A program made the translations under genes and the position numbers. The notes below the pieces were generated by a model, which made no database searches, had not been told where the DNA came from, and saw only the letters and a list, made by a program, of their open reading frames with translations. Below are positions 31,807 through 34,509 of a stretch of 34,509 nucleotides of DNA, one piece after another (the stretch's first letter is position 1; each line of letters opens with the position of its first letter). Source of the stretch: UBA4655 sp964585575 (GTDB taxonomy: Bacteria > Planctomycetota > Planctomycetia > Pirellulales > UBA1268); NCBI GenBank assembly GCA_964585575.1, contig CAZPEM010000017.1:1-34509 (forward strand), in the 5' to 3' direction.

Positions 31807-33318
31807 ATGCCAGACATCCATCGGGACCCGCCGCGGACGCTCCGCGAGACCCTCGCCTGCCTCGGGCCGGGGATCATCCTCGCCAGCTCCATCGTCGGCT
31901 CGGGCGAGCTCATCGCCACCACGACCGTCGGGGCCGAGGCGGGATTCGTACTCCTGTGGTTGATCGTGGTCGGCTGCGCGATCAAGGTTGCGGCGCAGGT
32001 GGAGATCGGCCGAGCGACGCTCGTCCAGGGCCGCACGCCGCTGGTCGCGTTCGACGCGGTGCCGGGTCCGCGGTTCGCCGGCCGCGGCTGGATCTACTGG
32101 GGCTGGGTCGCGATGGTGCTGCTCGTCATCGTGCAGCAGGGGGGCATCCTCATCGGCGTCGCGCAGACCCTCTCCGCCGGGATCCCGCTCACGCAGCAGG
32201 GACGCGTCTGGAACCGCGTGCACGACGAGGCGGCCACCACCCGGATCGCGGAGGCGGCCGCCCGTCGCGGCGGCGATGCAACGCGGGCCGATGCGTTGCA
32301 CGCCGAGTTCATCCGGCTCGAAGCCGAGGCGAAAACGCTCGTGAAGCCTCCCGATGAGACCGTCTGGGCCGTCGTCACGGCCATCGCCACCTCGGCGCTC
32401 CTCGCCGTCGGCCGCTACCGTGTGATCGAGCGGGTGTCGATCGTGCTCGTGGCCGCGTTCGTGGCGGTGACGCTGCTTTCGGTCGTCATGCTCCAGTTCG
32501 ATCCGGCCTGGGCGATCTCGGCCACGGAGCTGGCAGGCGGTCTCCAGCCATCGATCCCGCCGGCGGTGGGCGGCCGCTCGCCGCTGGTGACGGCGCTGGC
32601 CACCTTCGGGATCATCGGCGTGGCTGCCGGGGAGCTCATGGTCTACCCCTATTGGTGCCTGGAAAAGGGCTACGGCCGCGCCGTGGGGCCGCGGGACGAT
32701 TCGCCGGCGTGGGCCGAGCGGGCCAGGGGCTGGATCCGCGTCCTGCAGTTCGACGCCTGGCTCTCGATGATCGTCTACACGACCGTGACCGTGTCTTTTT
32801 ACCTGCTGGGCGCGGCCACGCTCGGCCGGCTCGGGCTTCGGCCGGCCGGCGACGAGATGGTGCGGTCGCTCGGGGCGATGTATGCCCCCGTCTTCGGCGA
32901 CTGGGCGAGCGGAGTGTTTCTCGTGGGCGCCTTTGCCGTGCTCTATTCCACGCTGTTCGCGGTCGCCGACGGCAACGCCAGGATCATCGGCGACGGCCTC
33001 GTGCTCGCCGGGCTCCTCCCCGGCGACGAGGCGTCGCGCCGCAGCTGGACGCGGCGGGTGGCCTGTGCCTGGCCCCTCGTGGCGCTCGGGCTGGCCCTCG
33101 TGATCCGCGAGCCGGTCGGCATGGTGCTCGCGAGCGGCGCCGCCCAGGCGATCATGCTGGCGGCGCTCGGCGTGGCGGTGCTCTACCTGCGATACGACGC
33201 CGTCGATCGCCGGCTCGTGCCTTCGAAGGCATGGGACGGTCTGCTCTGGATCTCGTCGGCCGGCCTCGTCGCGGTCGGCCTCTGGACGGCATGGCAGCGG
33301 CTCACCCTGCTGCTGTAG
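31807..33318 (+). CDS. Nramp-family transporter with non-canonical metal-site motifs
   Basis: A 503-residue membrane protein with the Nramp fold and about 11 hydrophobic segments. The segment CLGPGIILASSIVGSGELIA aligns with the unwound first helix, but the canonical DPGN is replaced by VGSGE (residues 30-34), and the sixth helix has GVAAGELMVYPYWCLEKG instead of the A-x-x-MPH metal-site motif. The residues that bind divalent metals in Nramp are therefore missing. A charged insertion of about 50 residues (131-184), rich in Ala, Arg and Glu, lies between helices 3 and 4. The likely cargo is therefore not a standard divalent metal. ATG at 31807 and the adjacent GTG at 31804 share the GGGGGAG ribosome site. 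Confidence 0.82.
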   Translation: MPDIHRDPPRTLRETLACLGPGIILASSIVGSGELIATTTVGAEAGFVLLWLIVVGCAIKVAAQVEIGRATLVQGRTPLVAFDAVPGPRFAGRGWIYWGWVAMVLLVIVQQGGILIGVAQTLSAGIPLTQQGRVWNRVHDEAATTRIAEAAARRGGDATRADALHAEFIRLEAEAKTLVKPPDETVWAVVTAIATSALLAVGRYRVIERVSIVLVAAFVAVTLLSVVMLQFDPAWAISATELAGGLQPSIPPAVGGRSPLVTALATFGIIGVAAGELMVYPYWCLEKGYGRAVGPRDDSPAWAERARGWIRVLQFDAWLSMIVYTTVTVSFYLLGAATLGRLGLRPAGDEMVRSLGAMYAPVFGDWASGVFLVGAFAVLYSTLFAVADGNARIIGDGLVLAGLLPGDEASRRSWTRRVACAWPLVALGLALVIREPVGMVLASGAAQAIMLAALGVAVLYLRYDAVDRRLVPSKAWDGLLWISSAGLVAVGLWTAWQRLTLLL

Positions 33319-33367
33319 GCTGCGAACGCGGGCTTCGCTTTCCACCGTGAGCCACGGCTGCGGTGAG

Positions 33368-34509
33368 CTATGGCTGCCCCGTCGTCAGCCGCGAGTAATC
33401 CAGGAGGCGATAGGCAGCGTCAACCGCATCATAGTCGTTGTACCCGAACGTTTTCGTGCCTGCTGTATTGTCTGCCGTCGTACGATGGAAGCCTTTGGAC
33501 AAACCACCGTCCACCGGGTCCTGGGAGACCAGGATGCTCTGCACAAGGGCATCGGCCTTGGCCTTCCAGAGCGGGTCCTTGGTCTCCTGCCACAGCCGCG
33601 TCCAGACATAGACCAGACTGCCCGCATTGCGAATGCCGAGACCGGCGGCGCGGGTCCAGCCCCAGCATGAGGGGCGCGTCTCCAAGGGTGCGTAGGGGTT
33701 GAGCCGGCGATCCCAGTTGACATGCCGCTCCTCGCACCAGCGGGCGATCTCCATCGCCAGCTTCAGGTCCTTTTCTTTCAGGTCCTTGTCCTTGGCATCG
33801 GCGTAATCCAGCAGCCAGGTGCAGTAGGACAGCGCGTGGGGCGCGACTCTGTCCTGCAGAAGGATCATCTCCATGCTGTGATGCCCCACATTCTGCCAGA
33901 ACATCTCGGGCAGACAGTAGGTCTGCACCCATTTGTTGGCCCTGGCCTCGTTCTGGACAAAGTCCTGAACGCCCAGTTCCTTGCGCAAGCGCCCGAGGAA
34001 CCAGAGCACCGCTTCCCCGCCATTTTCGCGTGCCTCGGAGGGCCCAAAATACCCTCCTCCCCAAAGCTTCTTGCCGGTCGTCTTATCCCGGCCGGGCCAG
34101 GCGCCGTCCTCGGGATCCTGGGCGTCGGCGAAGGCTTTGGCCAGATCCAGGGCGGCGTCGCGGAACCGCGGGTCTTTGCCGACAGCGTAAACGTCGAGAT
34201 ACGCCAAGCCGTACCAGACCATCAGGCAGACGCTGCCACCATAGACGGTGGGCAGCCCCCCGCGATGCCCGCCGTACATGAACCAGGCCGTGCGTTCAGC
34301 CAGCACCAGGGCGTCGCGGCGCTCCTCCGGGTTGTCGGACAAGGCCGCGATGAGCGTGCAGGCGCGTGTAAACGTAGCAGGGCAATCGCCAGAAATGCTG
34401 GCCTGCCCCAAGACAAAAACATTCTTATAGGACAGGTACTCGTCTGCGTCCCGTATCCACCGGGCTGCGGCCAGGGCGGCTTCTTTGGCGGTCCGGTTCG
34501 GGGCCCAGT
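33368..34509 (-). CDS. Alpha/alpha-toroid (six-hairpin glycosidase-like) protein, 5' end outside window
   Basis: The frame runs to the right edge, so the N-terminus is missing; about 380 codons are visible. The sequence has repeated helix pairs with aromatic residues and the segments LPTVYGGSVCLMVWYGLAYL, NGGEAVLWFLGRLRKELGV and a C-terminal GYNDYDAVDAAYRLLDYSRL, compatible with the six-hairpin glycosidase-like fold of many polysaccharide-active enzymes. No specific glycoside hydrolase or lyase family was identified. It is less GC-rich than most of the window: in 34381-34440 only 29 of 60 bases are G or C. This may point to recent acquisition. It converges on the Nramp gene with a 49-base gap. 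Confidence 0.7.
   Translation of the reverse strand, partial: WAPNRTAKEAALAAARWIRDADEYLSYKNVFVLGQASISGDCPATFTRACTLIAALSDNPEERRDALVLAERTAWFMYGGHRGGLPTVYGGSVCLMVWYGLAYLDVYAVGKDPRFRDAALDLAKAFADAQDPEDGAWPGRDKTTGKKLWGGGYFGPSEARENGGEAVLWFLGRLRKELGVQDFVQNEARANKWVQTYCLPEMFWQNVGHHSMEMILLQDRVAPHALSYCTWLLDYADAKDKDLKEKDLKLAMEIARWCEERHVNWDRRLNPYAPLETRPSCWGWTRAAGLGIRNAGSLVYVWTRLWQETKDPLWKAKADALVQSILVSQDPVDGGLSKGFHRTTADNTAGTKTFGYNDYDAVDAAYRLLDYSRLTTGQP

Noticed and set aside
31627..33345. Upstream extension of the acyltransferase frame on the minus strand
   Set aside because: It is the mirror of the Nramp gene; composition is Arg/His/Asp-rich shadow sequence with no domain.
1..34509. CRISPR arrays, tRNA and rRNA genes, phage attachment sites
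   Set aside because: Reading by eye gave no regularly spaced direct repeats and no cloverleaf or rRNA-like sequence; a dedicated scan (tRNAscan-SE, Infernal) would settle this.

Overview
The window looks like chromosome from a GC-rich member of the Planctomycetota, most like the Pirellulales. The evidence is a subtilase with a PEP-CTERM sorting tail, a DUF1559-type pseudopilin start, degenerate leucine-rich repeats, many secreted beta-propellers and the general gene style. No rRNA, tRNA or CRISPR array was recognised. Assignments rest on reading motifs by eye; no database search was run.

Left part (1-8584). After the tail of a repeat protein comes a compact three-gene sugar ABC importer (binding protein, double ATPase, permease; 723-4110) with GTGA and ATGA start/stop overlaps. 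A decayed SUMF1-type gene (4117-4601) lies next to it. Three exported beta-propeller proteins of the lactonase/SMP-30 kind follow (4699-8584). This looks like carbohydrate uptake and sugar-lactone processing.

Middle-left (8628-14376). On the minus strand are a heparinase II/III-like polysaccharide lyase, a PEP-CTERM S8 protease with a Glu where the catalytic Asp is expected, and two tiny single-helix proteins upstream of it. Two perfect inverted repeats separate these from aroB, which follows a 75-residue unknown gene after a 2-base gap.

Middle (14443-23221). asd (aspartate-semialdehyde dehydrogenase) is flanked by unknown membrane-anchored proteins. A plus-strand run then carries an EboB-like TatD hydrolase, an unknown anchored protein, a polytopic DUF1232 protein, a POT peptide transporter and a mannonate dehydratase-like enzyme.

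Right part (23357-34509). A pseudopilin is cut short and runs into what looks like an IS91-type transposase remnant. Next to it is a minus-strand operon that reads as the lower part of lysine catabolism by the saccharopine route: a DUF1338 2-oxoadipate dioxygenase/decarboxylase, a saccharopine dehydrogenase and an aminoadipate-semialdehyde dehydrogenase. After it come a small membrane protein, an MscS channel with a large extra N-terminal domain, a PQQ-type propeller, a lone E2 acyltransferase domain without lipoyl domain, an Nramp-fold transporter lacking the canonical metal-binding motifs, and a partial, less GC-rich gene for an alpha/alpha-toroid protein.

Most of the window is ordinary planctomycete metabolism. 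The strongest points for follow-up are the lysine operon, the pilin/transposase scar, the tiny proteins beside the altered protease, and the atypical Nramp protein. I did not find a clear, wholly new multigene system.
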